The notes beneath the pieces were generated by a model. It was not told where the DNA came from. It saw only the letters and a program-made list of their open reading frames with translations, and did no database searches. From assembly GCA_023131215.1 (NCBI GenBank), contig JAGLZV010000076.1, positions 1 to 17,976 of the forward strand: DNA of 17,976 nt. Reading direction: 5' to 3'. A program made the position numbers and the translations under genes. Origin of the DNA: Candidatus Methanophagales archaeon (GTDB lineage Archaea > Halobacteriota > Syntropharchaeia > Alkanophagales > Methanospirareceae). Every line of letters starts with the position of its first letter. Within the stretch, counting starts at the first letter, position 1. Positions 6,392 to 12,660 of this stretch are shown here, in pieces.

Positions 6392-6566
6392 TGCTTTCTG
6401 CAATCTCCTCTATTAATTCCGCATTTTCGAGTTTCAAGGCGCCTCGAAAATCTTTGGCTAAAGATCCAGCTATCACTATCTCCACATCCTCCCCTTCTTT
6501 CAAATCCAATCCTTCCAACGGCTTCAATACCTTATTCTCATATCTCGCTTTTACTCTTATTCCCAT
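6378..6566 (-). CDS. DUF104 (AF2212-like) antitoxin
   Basis: Short antitoxin of the archaeal DUF104 family, whose pattern is x-[AV]-x-Y-E-x-x-x-[LF]-[KR]-P-L-x-x-[LV]-D-L-K-E-G-[ED]. Here it reads VKARYENKVLKPLEGLDLKEGEDVEIVI. The C-terminal part (about 34-62) carries the charged toxin-binding tail FRGALKLENAELIEEIAESNELL. The ATG at 6566 is preceded by GGTGAT 5-6 bases upstream; an in-frame TTG further upstream is less likely. The stop lies inside the toxin gene, so both are translated from one message. Confidence 0.88.
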   Translation of the reverse strand: MGIRVKARYENKVLKPLEGLDLKEGEDVEIVIAGSLAKDFRGALKLENAELIEEIAESNELL

Positions 6567-6608
6567 ATTTATCACCAAGATTAAGTTTGTTTTTATGCTT
6601 AAAAATCT

Positions 6609-6695
6609 TTATGCCGCTTGCTCCACAAACAGAAATGTTAATGTCAAAGGACGAAGTCTTTTACCTATTCCTGAATTGGGTATTAATGCTTTCAT
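6609..6695 (-). pseudogene. N-terminal scrap of a sugar-nucleotide nucleotidyltransferase
   Basis: From ATG at 6695 the minus strand encodes MKALIPNSGIGKRLRPLT, the classic N-terminal G-x-G-x-R-[LM]-x-P-L-T motif of RmlA/GlmU-type NTP transferases. The similarity breaks after about 20 residues, followed by eight unrelated codons and a stop. The rest of the gene is absent. It lies between the intact and the broken DUF104/PIN pairs, so a rearrangement end-point is probably here. Confidence 0.6.
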
Positions 6696-6722
6696 TCTTT
6701 ACGTTTTGGTCCTTCTATTTCT

Positions 6723-6801
6723 TCAAGGTTTCCAAACTTTTACCAGGGTTGTTGAGGAGGTGATATGTTAATCTATTCCAATCAATGAATACCTTTTCAC
6801 C
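6723..6801 (-). pseudogene. Relic of a second PIN toxin with internal deletion
   Basis: In one minus frame (6745-6801) the DNA reads GEKVFIDWNRLTYHLLNNP, matching the PIN N-terminus (VFIDTNxxxYxLLxxP) with the threonine after the catalytic Asp changed to Trp. In another frame (6723-6746) it reads LVKVWKP then TGA, the C-terminus of this toxin family, nearly identical to the tail of the intact toxin at 5882. The central roughly 130 residues are gone. Placement directly downstream of a DUF104 relic mirrors the intact pair. Confidence 0.6.
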
Positions 6802-6911
6802 GCTTGGAAGTGCTGATAATAAGCTCTATCTCCACTTCTTCTCCTTCCTTCAAATCCTGCCCTCCCTATTGGCTTCAAAAAGCCCTCCTCATATATCGCT
6901 TTTGTTTTCAT
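6797..6911 (-). pseudogene. Frameshifted DUF104 antitoxin
   Basis: From ATG at 6911 the frame reads MKTKAIYEEGFLKPIGRAG, a DUF104 N-terminus. The continuation DLKEGEEVEIELIISTSKR and its TGA (6797-6799) lie in a different frame, so a one-base insertion or equivalent broke the gene near the G-rich run around 6864-6872. The unshifted frame stays open but encodes non-family residues. It is the antitoxin half of the dead pair. Confidence 0.65.
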
Positions 6912-6938
6912 TTTCTTCTTTCTTTTTGTTTCTTTGAT

Positions 6939-6965
6939 CAAACTTTCTTTGTGAAAGAAAGTTTG
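6939..6965. repeat. Perfect 12-bp hairpin
   Basis: CAAACTTTCTTT (6939-6950) and AAAGAAAGTTTG (6954-6965) are exact inverted copies with a 3-base loop GTG. It lies just upstream of the dead DUF104 start and is the longest of four similar pyrimidine/purine hairpins in the window. Confidence 0.75.
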
Positions 6966-7110
6966 TTTCTTAAACGCTTCAAATGCCAATGTCTTTATAT
7001 GAGAAGATTCTTCCGTGATGCTCTAAATGCAGCACTGCAAAAATTGAAGTTTCCTTAGTTCATTCCGCACCAGGTGGCAGCTCTTTACCGATATTCGGGA
7101 AAATGCTACT

Positions 7111-7299
7111 CTAATCATGCTTAGCGGGCTTTGTCGTTTCAAAATATTTCTTGAACCTCTCCATCACCTCCGGGTGTTCCGCAACAATATCCATAAAATC
7201 GTTATAAAAGAAAATCTCTTGGAAGAAGTGATGATGGTGAAAAGAAGGCAAGGTAAGGGGGATATTCCAAAAATATGAACAGAATAAAACATAATTCAA
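7111..7299 (-). pseudogene. Unrecognised open frame, possibly a gene tail
   Basis: The C-terminal half (about 32 residues: FYNDFMDIVAEHPEVMERFKKYFETTKPAKHD) has normal soluble, helical composition, while the N-terminal half (His-rich, aromatic, with no ribosome binding site) looks like noncoding read-through. The pattern EHPEVMERFKKY loosely recalls sulfatase C-termini, but that is too short to claim. It may be only a remnant. Confidence 0.25.
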
Positions 7300-7329
7300 T
7301 TTTCATGTCTTCGATAGTTCATAAATAAT

Positions 7330-7578
7330 GCAGTGGTTTATGTTCCTTACAATGAAACGCATTACGTGAATTTAAATCAGTTGCTTTTGCGAGAAGGCTA
7401 TGCAGAAGCGAGGGATTATCCCAATGAGTTTAACCCTGATGATTGGATGGGTCCCCGGGAATATGTGGCTATTAATCCTTTTCCGGTTCGTTCACATTTG
7501 CCAATTCCGGGCTTTGAATTTTTATTTGCTATGAGTGGGGTAGTGGCGGCGATATATTTGAGTAGGCGAGGGAGATAA
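7330..7578 (+). pseudogene. 5'-truncated thermonuclease-like surface protein with PGF-CTERM-type tail
   Basis: The frame reads AVVYVPYNETHYVNLNQLLL then REGYAEARDYPNEFNP, resembling the last strands and helix of staphylococcal-nuclease (SNase) domains (V-Y-V ... V-N-x-x-L-[LV]-x-x-G-Y-A). A linker follows, then PIPGFEFLFAMSGVVAAIYLSRRGR, which fits the archaeal PGF-CTERM sorting tail (PGF, hydrophobic segment, basic end) handled by archaeosortase. The N-terminal two thirds, including the catalytic residues and any signal peptide, are missing. An in-frame TAG lies at 7315, and there is no ribosome binding site for the GTG at 7333. Probably a dead fragment of a secreted nuclease. Confidence 0.6.
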
Positions 7579-7705
7579 GATAACGTTCTGCGTGTATCTA
7601 AAGTTTCACTTATTGCTTATTTTCATCGAACTCTCTTTTGCCGAAGGCAATTTTGGAACCCGTTGATTTCCCTTTTATCCGCTGTTATATGAAGTTGCGA
7701 GTCCA

Positions 7706-8275
7706 TCATTTTGATCTCCTTATACCTTTAAAGATATTCCACATAGGAACTTTTTTAATATATTCTTTATATTCGTTTCCGAATTTCCTTACATTGTACT
7801 CCGCCTCTTTTCTGGCTGATATCCAGCAGCAAAATATGACAAATATACCCAAGATTATTGAAAGGATTGATTGAAAAACCAAGATTAGAGCAATCGACCA
7901 AATCGCCATTCCCAGGGTTATGGGCTGACGAATAATACTATACATACCAGTATCAACAAAAGTCGTGGTGTAAGATGGGTCATAAGTTTCTGTTTTACCT
8001 TTCCGCTTCAGTTCAATAATTGAACCAAAGACTAAAATAGCTGAAGGGATATAAAGAATCCACCCAATCACTGCTAAACAAAAAATCCCAAAATGCATCC
8101 ATGCTCCACGGATACCAACAGTTAATTCAAGTGCTAACAAAGTGAAAAAGATGCCTAAACCTGTATGGATATAAATTTCACTGGTAAAACGTTCTTTAAC
8201 TGCTTGCATTATCCATATTCCATTAACAATCCATATAATGGCGCAAATGCCAATGCAAAGATATATAGCTAACAT
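7706..8275 (-). CDS. Isoprenylcysteine methyltransferase-like membrane protein
   Basis: Integral membrane methyltransferase of the ICMT/PEMT superfamily; prokaryotic members probably methylate lipids or small molecules, substrate unknown. About five hydrophobic segments are visible (residues 1-20, 38-55, 60-85, 122-140, 138-155). The C-terminal signature is present: TGMYSIIRQPITLGM (residues 109-123; family GxYxxxRHPxYxG, here His replaced by Gln). It continues with ARKEAEYNVRKFGNEYKEYIKKVPMW (154-179), the SAM-site half. The His-to-Gln change could affect cofactor binding. It is a solitary gene. Confidence 0.8.
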   Translation of the reverse strand: MLAIYLCIGICAIIWIVNGIWIMQAVKERFTSEIYIHTGLGIFFTLLALELTVGIRGAWMHFGIFCLAVIGWILYIPSAILVFGSIIELKRKGKTETYDPSYTTTFVDTGMYSIIRQPITLGMAIWSIALILVFQSILSIILGIFVIFCCWISARKEAEYNVRKFGNEYKEYIKKVPMWNIFKGIRRSK

Positions 8276-8586
8276 TTGTTTACTCCCATTCGCATCTTCA
8301 GGCGAGCAATTTCATATAACTCTTTTATTTATGATATTTTAATCATAGGGCATATATAAAAGTATCGCGATTAAAATTTTAGTGTATCTTGGATACCTGC
8401 GATAAAATTGAAATTATATGAAATTGTTATGGAGTTGAAAAATATCCACAACCTTTATTATACTGTTTATCCTATTTTAGACAAAAAGGACTATGCCGAA
8501 AAAGCGACCCTATTTAGATGAAGGTATAGTAAACGAAGCGATTGAAATATGGAAGATAAAAATTAAAATTCTTAGGTGAGAAAATA
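8276..8586. other. Gap upstream of purM with coding-like scraps
   Basis: Two short overlapping plus frames look protein-like. 8429-8521 encodes 30 residues (MELKNIHNLYYTVYPILDKK and onward). 8493-8579 encodes 28 residues (MPKKRPYLDEGIVNEAIEIW and onward). They may be two halves of one frameshifted small gene. Neither has a well-placed ribosome binding site. TATTATACTG around 8457-8465 is AT-rich enough for a promoter, but nothing decisive is visible. Confidence 0.25.
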
Positions 8587-9675
8587 ATGAACTCGGAAGA
8601 AAGAATTACATATACAGAAGCGGGAGTTGATACAGCAAAAGCGGAGATTGCATTAAAGCGATTACTCTTCCATGTGCAAAAAAGCCTTACATTTAGAAAG
8701 GGTATAGGTTCAGTTGAACTTGATATAGGGTATTATGCGAATGTAATCAATCTTGGGCAAGGAATAGGTTTAGCGGTAGCTACGGATGGTGCAGGAACGA
8801 AAATTCTCATCGCTCAAATGATGGACAAATATGACACCATAGGAATAGATTGTATTGCGATGAACGTTAATGATATTATCTGTGTGGGTGCAGAACCTAT
8901 TTCAATGCTTGATTATATTGCAGTTTGCGATCCGAATCCGCATTTAATGGAAGAAATTGGAAAAGGACTTGTCAAAGGTGCGGAAATTGCTAATATAAAC
9001 ATCCCCGGTGGTGAAATAGCCATCATAAAGGATATGATAAAAGGTGAGAGAAAAAATTATGAATTTGATTTAGTGGGCATAGCGATAGGTAAAGTTTCAC
9101 TTGATAAAGTAATTATAGGGCAAAACATTAGAGAGAACGATACAATTATAGGTCTAAGAAGTAGCGGAATTCATAGTAATGGATTGAGTTTAGCTCGCCA
9201 CATTTTTTTAAAAAAGGGAGGAATTAATGACTATTTTGATGAATTAGGAAGAACCATCGGAGAGGAACTGTTGGAACCAACGCATATCTATGTTCCAGAA
9301 ATTATGGATATGATAAATTCCAATTTAGATATAAAGGCTTTAATGCACATAACAAGTGACGGATTTTTAAATTTAGGGCGGGTCAAATCTGACGTAGGTT
9401 TTGTAATAGAATATCTTCCTGAACCGCAACCAATTTTTCCACTATTACAAAAACTTGGCGGGGTCAGTGATGAAGAGATGTTTAGAGTGTATAATATGGG
9501 CATTGGATTTTGCGTTATATTGCCAGAGCAAGAAGCTGAAGAAGCTATTGAAATCGCAACAAGGCATAAAGTGGATGCTTTTAGACTGGGTTATGCTGTT
9601 AAAGACCCGAAGAAGCAAGTTTTTCTGAGACCTAAAAGACTGAAGGGGGAAGGGAAAAAATTCTATAAATATTAG
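8587..9675 (+). CDS. purM: Phosphoribosylformylglycinamidine cyclo-ligase
   Basis: AIR synthetase: closes the imidazole ring of FGAM with ATP, the fifth step of purine synthesis; cytosolic dimer. Marks in order: YTEAGVDTAKAEIALKRL (residues 9-26), ATDGAGTKILIA (65-76), DTIGIDCIAMNVNDIICVGAEP (83-104) and LDYIAV (108-113). Next come IPGGEIAI (139-146), YEFDLVGIAIG (158-168) and RSSGIHSNGLSLAR (about 191-204). A helix preceded by LMHITSDGFLNLGR corresponds to the family H-I-T-G-G-G motif, here with SDG. Family GGETAEMP is altered to GGEIAIIKD. Length 362 is normal or slightly long. It stands alone, without other pur genes nearby. Confidence 0.95.
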   Translation: MNSEERITYTEAGVDTAKAEIALKRLLFHVQKSLTFRKGIGSVELDIGYYANVINLGQGIGLAVATDGAGTKILIAQMMDKYDTIGIDCIAMNVNDIICVGAEPISMLDYIAVCDPNPHLMEEIGKGLVKGAEIANINIPGGEIAIIKDMIKGERKNYEFDLVGIAIGKVSLDKVIIGQNIRENDTIIGLRSSGIHSNGLSLARHIFLKKGGINDYFDELGRTIGEELLEPTHIYVPEIMDMINSNLDIKALMHITSDGFLNLGRVKSDVGFVIEYLPEPQPIFPLLQKLGGVSDEEMFRVYNMGIGFCVILPEQEAEEAIEIATRHKVDAFRLGYAVKDPKKQVFLRPKRLKGEGKKFYKY

Positions 9676-9686
9676 GGGTTGAGGTT

Positions 9687-9782
9687 TTGAAAAATAAAAA
9701 CGCTGCTATAAAGCACCTACAACAATTATATGATGAGATTGAAACCATTAGAACGAATGAGGAAAAGGAGAATTTGTTATGA
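9687..9782 (+). CDS. Small hypothetical protein, 31 residues
   Basis: A TTG-started frame shortly after purM encodes a charged, probably helical peptide (KNAAIKHLQQLYDEIETIRT and onward). G-rich AGGGGTTGAGG precedes the start. Its stop codon overlaps the ATG of the next small frame as ATGA, a typical translational coupling. Not recognised; it could be a genuine small protein or the remnant of an antitoxin. Confidence 0.3.
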   Translation: MKNKNAAIKHLQQLYDEIETIRTNEEKENLL

Positions 9783-9853
9783 TAAGGCAAATAGAAGAAG
9801 AGGATACAAAGGGAGGGATTATTATTCCGAAGAAGAAGTTTGTTCTGTTGTGA
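9779..9853 (+). CDS. Small hypothetical peptide, 24 residues
   Basis: Begins in the ATGA overlap with the preceding small frame and preceded by GGAGAATTTG. Encodes MIRQIEEEDTKGGIIIPKKK plus four residues. The GGIIIPKKKFVLL ending suggests a truncated beta segment. Not recognised; possibly the surviving start of a longer deleted gene. Confidence 0.22.
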   Translation: MIRQIEEEDTKGGIIIPKKKFVLL

Positions 9854-9869
9854 AATTTTATATTTTACC

Positions 9870-10280
9870 CTAATAACCTTCCCTCTTAATCAACTCCACC
9901 AGCGGTTCAAACAGTTCAGCCAATTTCATCTTTACCTCATCAACTTTCTCCACTTTCAACTTGGCAACAACCTTTGCGACCATCATCTTTTCAATCGTAA
10001 ATATAGAATCCACCTTCACATAACTTTCAACCTCTAAAAACCCACTCTCTACGTCTTTATTCGTTATTTTAATCGCCCACTCTCTCTTGGATTTAGACGT
10101 TATCCTCAGAACTATGACATCTAAAGAAGTTGAATTATATCTGGAATTGCTTATCGCAAGTGCAGGTCTGAACTTCGATCTTTTCAAGTTACTGTAGGAG
10201 AAATCTATCAGAACGATGTCTCCTTGCTCTATCTCAATCCTCTGCAAGCTTTTTCGCTGCATATTCCTTCCAGACATCAT
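9870..10280 (-). CDS. mazF: MazF/PemK-family endoribonuclease toxin
   Basis: SH3-like-barrel mRNA interferase of a type II toxin-antitoxin pair. Family marks: QGDIVLIDF (residues 19-27), SKFRPALAISN (35-45), SLDVIVLRITS (52-62) and YVKVDSIFTI (87-96). A helical end LAELFEPLVELIKREGY completes the usual size of 110-135 residues. The first ATG at 10280 has GGGAG about 8 bases upstream; a further ATG at 10262 is possible. The gene overlaps the antitoxin gene by 47 bases, so the two are one transcript. Confidence 0.88.
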   Translation of the reverse strand: MMSGRNMQRKSLQRIEIEQGDIVLIDFSYSNLKRSKFRPALAISNSRYNSTSLDVIVLRITSKSKREWAIKITNKDVESGFLEVESYVKVDSIFTIEKMMVAKVVAKLKVEKVDEVKMKLAELFEPLVELIKREGY

Positions 10281-10437
10281 CCGAATTCTCCCAGTCTATT
10301 TCCATCTTCACCTTTTGGAGAACGATTTTGCTATCTTCTGCTGATACCGCCAGATAATCGCCTTTATCTATCCCAAATTCCTCTCTTATTGGTTTCGGAA
10401 GCGTTATCAACCCTTTTGAAGATACTTTTACCAGCAT
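10234..10437 (-). CDS. AbrB/MazE-type antitoxin
   Basis: The swapped-hairpin DNA-binding module is clear at the N-terminus: VKVSSKGLITLPKPIREEFGIDKGDYLAV (residues 3-31). It is followed by a toxin-binding tail with WENSDDVWKEYAAKKLAED. Length 67 is typical. GGTGAGG lies a few bases before the ATG. A TATA box and a perfect palindrome sit just upstream, fitting autoregulation by the antitoxin or the complex. Confidence 0.9.
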   Translation of the reverse strand: MLVKVSSKGLITLPKPIREEFGIDKGDYLAVSAEDSKIVLQKVKMEIDWENSDDVWKEYAAKKLAED

Positions 10438-10456
10438 CTTATCCTCACCAATTATA

Positions 10457-10480
10457 ACTTAGATTCTAAGTATATAAATA
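10457..10480 (-). promoter_or_regulatory. Palindromic operator abutting TATA box of the mazEF-like pair
   Basis: ACTTAGATTCTAAGT at 10457-10471 is a perfect 7+1+7 palindrome. Immediately next to it, on the minus strand, is the TATA-like TATTTATATA (10471-10480). The palindrome therefore lies between TATA box and the expected transcription start near 10445-10450, where binding would block the polymerase. AbrB-type antitoxins bind such sites. The role is inferred from position. Confidence 0.65.
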
Positions 10481-10559
10481 GGGGATATTATCCAAAAGGA
10501 CTTTTATCTTTTTATTGTATAATAAAGTATATTTGCAATTTTTGAGTTACCCTTTAATT

Positions 10560-10718
10560 TGAAGAGGATACAGAAAGAGCTTAAAGTTGGTTTTGCGGAG
10601 CTACGGAAGCGGAGTTGGAGCAGCAGAGCAAATTGTGGATGCGCAGATTGACAGGTTGGTGTATGATTTGTACGGGCTGACGGAGGAGGAGAGAGGGGTG
10701 GTGGAGGGTGGTTTTTAA
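10560..10718 (+). pseudogene. C-terminal relic of a type II/IIG restriction-modification enzyme
   Basis: The frame ending at TAA 10716-10718 reads EQIVDAQIDRLVYDLYGLTE then EERGVVEGGF. The pattern [IV]-D-x-[LQ]-[IV]-[YD]-x-L-V-Y-x-L-Y-G-L-T-x-E-E is the common C-terminus of Eco57I-like and related DNA methylase/restriction proteins. Just upstream, pieces such as KRIQKEL and AELRKR appear in a second frame and LEQQSK in a third, so at least two frameshifts have accumulated. No methylase motifs (NPPY) survive here. Confidence 0.6.
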
Positions 10719-10761
10719 ATGAATGAGGTGTATCCTATCTATTATTGGATGGTAATAAAAA

Positions 10762-11208
10762 ATGTCAAATCGAAAATACAGATTTAAAGTTGAAGGTATA
10801 GTGCCGCCAAGGAATGTAAGAAGAAAAAGTAAATCAATGTGGAATAATCCGACCGAGGTGCTTCGACTCATAAAACTTCGAAAAGAAGCTTATGCTGCAT
10901 TAAACGGTGTGTCGCCTCTCTTTGAGGATATCGCATTATCTATAAAAATTCATTTGCCACGGAATCACAACAAACCCGGTGATTTGGACAACTACATCAA
11001 GGGAATTTGCGATGGATTGATGAAATGTCCTAATCATCCTAAATTGAAATTGGACGAAGATTTTAAGGAACCTGAACATGCGAAGATACATCCAGAGACC
11101 TTTGCTATGATCGAAGATGATGGAGAGATTATCAAAATAACCGCAACAAAAACTGTTGATGAAGATATTGAAGAGCCTTTTTATGAAATTACGATCGAGG
11201 AAAAATAA
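10762..11208 (+). CDS. RusA-like Holliday-junction resolvase family protein
   Basis: RusA enzymes cut four-way DNA junctions and are typically prophage-encoded. The active-site pattern is visible: GDLDNYIKGICDGL (residues 73-86), with Asp74, Asp76 and Lys80 at the same spacing as Asp70, Asp72 and Lys76 of E. coli RusA. The later MIEDDGEIIKI (116-126) supplies the further Asp. Length 148 is slightly above the 120-residue prototype. The N-terminal VEGIVPPRNVRRKSK matches the family's first strand and basic loop. Phage or plasmid ancestry is likely. No strong ribosome binding site is visible. It follows the restriction-enzyme relic. Confidence 0.78.
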   Translation: MSNRKYRFKVEGIVPPRNVRRKSKSMWNNPTEVLRLIKLRKEAYAALNGVSPLFEDIALSIKIHLPRNHNKPGDLDNYIKGICDGLMKCPNHPKLKLDEDFKEPEHAKIHPETFAMIEDDGEIIKITATKTVDEDIEEPFYEITIEEK

Positions 11209-11278
11209 TCTCGGTTTGTTAGCAGAAGATGGCATTCCGATTGAACAACCAGAAGGAGCTGCCCAAAGATTCTGGTAA
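11183..11278 (+). CDS. Small overlapping frame or gene-tail relic
   Basis: Overlaps the last 26 bases of the RusA-like gene and runs to TAA 11276-11278. Residues LLAEDGIPIEQPEGAAQRFW look like a real protein C-terminus, but the first residues simply read through the RusA-like gene in another frame. Probably the tail of a deleted gene. Family not recognised. Confidence 0.22.
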   Translation: MKLRSRKNNLGLLAEDGIPIEQPEGAAQRFW

Positions 11279-11300
11279 GAAGGTCATTGATGTAGCAAAC

Positions 11301-11310
11301 TTTATATAAA
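11301..11310 (+). promoter_or_regulatory. TATA box of the bactofilin-like gene
   Basis: TTTATATAAA at 11301-11310 is a textbook archaeal TATA element. A start of transcription about 25 bases downstream would fall near 11330, leaving a short leader containing GGAG (11348-11351) before ATG 11360. The two following genes (11360-12201) could share it. Confidence 0.6.
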
Positions 11311-11359
11311 CATAGGCTCTGTATGTTAAAGCAGGGCAAGTTTGGTTGGAGATAAAAGA

Positions 11360-11668
11360 ATGGAGTTGAGTAATGGAGAAACGTCAGGTCAAATAAATGA
11401 AGATGTTTATGTAATTAAAGGTGAAACAGTAGAATTAGGAGGGCAGATAGTTGGGTCAGTCTTTGTTGAACTTGGGGGTTCTGCTATTTTGAGAGGACAA
11501 GTTACCAAGAATTTCTTCATTCGAGCGGGTGGAAAAGCTATTATCCATGGCCAAATTGTTAAAAATTTAATCAATGACGGGTATGTAGAAATTTATGGGA
11601 TGATTATTGAAAAGTTTATTGATAATTCGAAGGATTCGTTAATCGATACAAAAGCAAGTATACCTTAA
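11360..11668 (+). CDS. Bactofilin-like polymer-forming repeat protein
   Basis: From the ATG at 11360 (GGAG 8 bases upstream; an earlier in-frame TTG at 11342 is less likely) the 102-residue chain consists mainly of short beta-helix turns. Examples are EDVYVIKGETVELGGQIVG, SVFVELGGSAILRGQVTKNF, FIRAGGKAIIHGQIVKNL and the turn around GYVEIYGMI. Repeated G-x-[VI] and hydrophobic spacing of 18-20 residues resembles bactofilin (DUF583) domains, which polymerise into filaments in the cytosol or on membranes. No signal or membrane segment. The downstream gene, 14 bases on, encodes a membrane-anchored protein and may be a partner. Confidence 0.6.
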   Translation: MELSNGETSGQINEDVYVIKGETVELGGQIVGSVFVELGGSAILRGQVTKNFFIRAGGKAIIHGQIVKNLINDGYVEIYGMIIEKFIDNSKDSLIDTKASIP

Positions 11669-11682
11669 TATACGGAGTAAAT

Positions 11683-12201
11683 ATGAAAATTATTTTAGGT
11701 GCGATTATGGAAATATTTGAACCCGCATGGGTATCTGTATTCATTGCGTTGGTTCTTGCAATAATTACCGCTATTTATATGCTCGAAACAAGAAAAATGA
11801 GGATCGAGGCTGCAAAACCTAGATTTTCACTAAGAACAGGACTTTATACGATAGGCGGAGGGATGCATGAATTAATTTTAAGAAATTCAGGAGGTGTAGC
11901 AAGAAACGTTCAAATAAACATTATTTCGCCCAAAGAACAGGGTAAAAAACTTTTTTCCCCCTCTGTTGACGAAAGTCAAGAAATTAGATTATTTCATGAA
12001 CTTGAAGACATAAGAAATGCGTTAGGGATAGTAAAAATTGAATTGGAATATGTGGATGCTTATAATAAAAAACATAAGGATACTTTGAAAATCGATTATA
12101 AACAGCTAAAAGAAGAAAATAGGGAAATTACATTTCAATCTCCACCAATCGAAGATTTATTAGAAGATATAAAAAAGTCTATAGAAAATTTAAGAAGATA
12201 G
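11683..12201 (+). CDS. Membrane-anchored protein of unknown function
   Basis: 172 residues with one N-terminal transmembrane helix (about 15-33, VSVFIALVLAIITAIYMLE). It is followed by a basic stop-transfer (TRKMRIEAAKPR) and a soluble beta-rich domain with LRNSGGVARNVQINIISP (65-82) and VKIELEYVDAYNKKHKDTLKI (116-136). This resembles immunoglobulin-like domains that follow a single helix in many small prokaryotic membrane proteins. The C-terminus (143-172) is helical and acidic/basic. GGAG at 11674-11677 supports the ATG at 11683. I do not recognise a functional family. Probably co-transcribed with the preceding beta-helix gene. Confidence 0.75.
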   Translation: MKIILGAIMEIFEPAWVSVFIALVLAIITAIYMLETRKMRIEAAKPRFSLRTGLYTIGGGMHELILRNSGGVARNVQINIISPKEQGKKLFSPSVDESQEIRLFHELEDIRNALGIVKIELEYVDAYNKKHKDTLKIDYKQLKEENREITFQSPPIEDLLEDIKKSIENLRR

Positions 12202-12342
12202 TTCTTCGATTTCACAATGGCGTTGAAGCGGTAGGAGTTTCAAGAATGTATAACAGAACTTAAAATGTACGAGAAGGCATGGAGAGTATGGAGAGAGGTA
12301 GAATAGAAGTTGATTTAACGGTTTTTTATCCATCACCCCCTC

Positions 12343-12388
12343 CCGAAAAAAGCGCTAAAGGAGAAAAGGGAAGGGGATATGAAATAAG
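12343..12388. repeat. Composite direct repeat, copy 1 (partial)
   Basis: CCGAAAAAAGCGCT (12343-12356), a variable middle, then AAGGGGATATGAAATAAG (12371-12388). The same two blocks in the same order and spacing occur at 14292-14338. The copy lies in the 12202-12428 gap, whose remaining bases hold only short scraps (for example MYEKAWRVWREVE near 12266-12306) with no gene I can defend. Confidence 0.7.
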
Positions 12389-12428
12389 CTGTGAGAACGA
12401 GATATGGAAGCATGCATGCAGTTAGCTT

Positions 12429-12620
12429 TTAGGTGGAATCCGTATCCCTATCATTCCAGAACTCTGCGTATATAGGATAATGGTCTGATACTGCTGTCGT
12501 TTCATCTACCGTTAGCCCGAATTCCATGTCATACCGGAAAACACCAGTATCGCCAGTGAAATCGGAGACTGCTGAATTTGTGATGAAGGTTTTAAGAAGG
12601 CTCGCTTGCGAAGGCTTCCT
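12429..12620 (-). pseudogene. C-terminal relic of an endonuclease/exonuclease/phosphatase (DNase I-like) protein
   Basis: The minus strand ends ...TAVSDHYPIYAEFWNDRDTD, then ST and a stop. Upstream of this are FTGDTGVFRYDMEFGLTVDE and similar segments. S-D-H-[YF]-P-[IV]-x-x-E-[FL] is the catalytic C-terminal motif of the EEP/DNase I superfamily. The N-terminal catalytic parts are absent: above about 12620 the frame becomes low-quality and overlaps the 3' end of the next gene. It is the second nuclease tail in the window after 7330-7578. Confidence 0.6.
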
Positions 12621-12660
12621 AATAATATAGTAGATATAATGTAACTTCGCATACAAATGG

